Source: VGWG01 sp964580075 (GTDB lineage Bacteria > Verrucomicrobiota > Kiritimatiellia > RFP12 > JAAYNR01). From it: DNA of 23,262 bases. The stretch lies in NCBI GenBank assembly GCA_964580075.1, contig CAZOJL010000036.1, positions 1-23,262 on the forward strand, in the 5' to 3' direction. Shown one piece after another: positions 22,629 through 23,262 of this stretch (position 1 is the first letter of the stretch; the number at the start of each line of letters is the position of its first letter). The notes below the pieces were generated by a model. The model was not told the DNA's origin and did no database searches. It was given only the letters and a program-made list of their open reading frames with translations. Position numbers and translations under genes: made by a program.

Positions 22629-23262
22629 TCAGATCGACGGCGTGTTCAAAAACGCCCCCACCCGCTGCAGCAGGTCTTCCCGCCCGGTCGCCGCGTGCAA
22701 CGGACACGGCAATCCCTCTCGGAAGCGCCGTCCATAACCCTTGGTAACAATTCGCGGATCGGCGATCACCACAAGCCCGCGGTCTTGCGTCGAGCGGATC
22801 AGGCGGCCAAATCCTTGACGGAAACGGATCACCGCCGTCGGGACCGAGAATTCACGGAAGGCGTTGCCCCCGCACGCGTCGATCCGCTCGCAGCGCGCCT
22901 CGACAATCGGATCGCCCACGGCGAGGAACGGCAGACGGGCGATGACCACGCAACTCAGCGCCTCGCCAACCACGTCCACCCCTTCCCAGAAGGACTGCGC
23001 GCCGAACAGCACCGAGGCCCCGCCGTTCCGGAAGGAGCGGGTGATCTGGTCGCGCGAAATCCCCTTGGCCTGCATCAGCAGACGGATGCCCGCTTCGGTC
23101 AGCGGCTGCCGCAGCAGATCGGCGCATTGCTGCATCATCTGGTAGCTCGTGAACAACGCGAGCGACCGCCCGCGCGTGGCCGTGAACACGTCGAGCATCA
23201 GTCCCGCCAGTTGCTCGACATAAGCCGCCGAATCCGTGCCGCTGCGCGGTTCGGGCAGGAAT
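22629..23262 (-). CDS. DinG/YoaA-type ATP-dependent helicase, C-terminal part (5' end outside window)
   Basis: XPD-like superfamily 2 DNA helicase; the visible 210 residues are the C-terminal RecA-like domain. The frame stays open to the window edge, so the gene starts beyond 23262. Motifs seen are LALFTSYQMM, VLFGAQSFWEGVDVVGE (motif V region), VVIARLPF and the motif VI arginine block RFRQGFGRLIRS, followed by DRGLVVIADPRI. These fit DinG/YoaA rather than RecQ or UvrD. The four iron-sulfur cysteines, if present, would lie in the missing N-terminal part. The gene converges on the MATE gene across a repeat-rich gap. Confidence 0.9.
   Translation of the reverse strand, partial: FLPEPRSGTDSAAYVEQLAGLMLDVFTATRGRSLALFTSYQMMQQCADLLRQPLTEAGIRLLMQAKGISRDQITRSFRNGGASVLFGAQSFWEGVDVVGEALSCVVIARLPFLAVGDPIVEARCERIDACGGNAFREFSVPTAVIRFRQGFGRLIRSTQDRGLVVIADPRIVTKGYGRRFREGLPCPLHAATGREDLLQRVGAFLNTPSI

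Noticed and set aside
22511..22747. 78-codon open frame between MATE and helicase genes
   Set aside because: It reads through the palindrome at 22559-22578 and then overlaps the helicase end in antisense. Low-complexity Pro/Ser/Arg product.

Overview
The window is GC-rich bacterial chromosomal DNA with dense gene packing, ATGA-type overlaps and Shine-Dalgarno starts. It contains no rRNA, tRNA, phage gene or transposase that I can see. The gene set fits an anaerobic or facultative Gram-negative-like bacterium outside the Gammaproteobacteria: RNase Y with YmdB, acetyl-CoA synthetase beside Pta, APS-type sulfate assimilation and a cytoplasmic GH20 hexosaminidase. My best guess is the PVC group (Kiritimatiellota/Lentisphaerota/Verrucomicrobiota). 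This rests on general resemblance, with no marker gene behind it.

Layout. (1) 1-428: no supported gene, but a strong dyad at 379-407. (2) 429-3610, plus strand: an acetyl-CoA synthetase fused to an N-terminal excisionase/MerR-like helix-turn-helix, followed by phosphotransacetylase. (3) 3842-11185, minus strand: a complete assimilatory sulfate reduction operon in the order cysH, cysD, cysN, DUF2061, ThiF/MoeB-like, siroheme nitrite/sulfite reductase with a C-terminal TusA domain. A candidate promoter precedes cysH. The APS reductase carries iron-sulfur cysteines and the APS-kinase-like tail of CysN has lost its P-loop, so the route appears to run from APS without PAPS. (4) 11427-15268, minus strand: GH20 hexosaminidase, phosphomannomutase/phosphoglucomutase and a small coiled-coil membrane protein. 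(5) 16084-20068, plus strand: rny, ymdB, xseA, xseB as a tight operon. (6) 20270-20838, plus strand: a mazEF toxin-antitoxin pair with a near-consensus promoter placed so that mazE mRNA would be leaderless, and an attC-like folded site right after the toxin stop. (7) 21001-22458, plus strand: MATE-family exporter. (8) 22629-23262, minus strand: 3' part of a DinG/YoaA-type helicase, cut by the window edge.

The intergenic spaces hold several palindromic repeats. Two (3637-3767 and 15896-16052) share ends and are each flanked by a different perfect 4-bp direct repeat (AGGC, AACT), as expected of non-autonomous mobile elements. Their central arms are tandem 7-mers that differ between copies yet stay matched in inverted orientation. 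A third hairpin (20121-20192) is built the same way from 6-mers, and a ten-unit 7-mer array (22444-22513) supplies the stop codon of the MATE gene. A separate ~200-bp inverted-repeat element lies at 15515-15712.

The observations I would follow first are the HTH-Acs fusion with its upstream dyad, the repeat family with target duplications, the two-cluster-motif sulfite reductase with TusA tail, and the possible integron-type cassette carrying mazEF.
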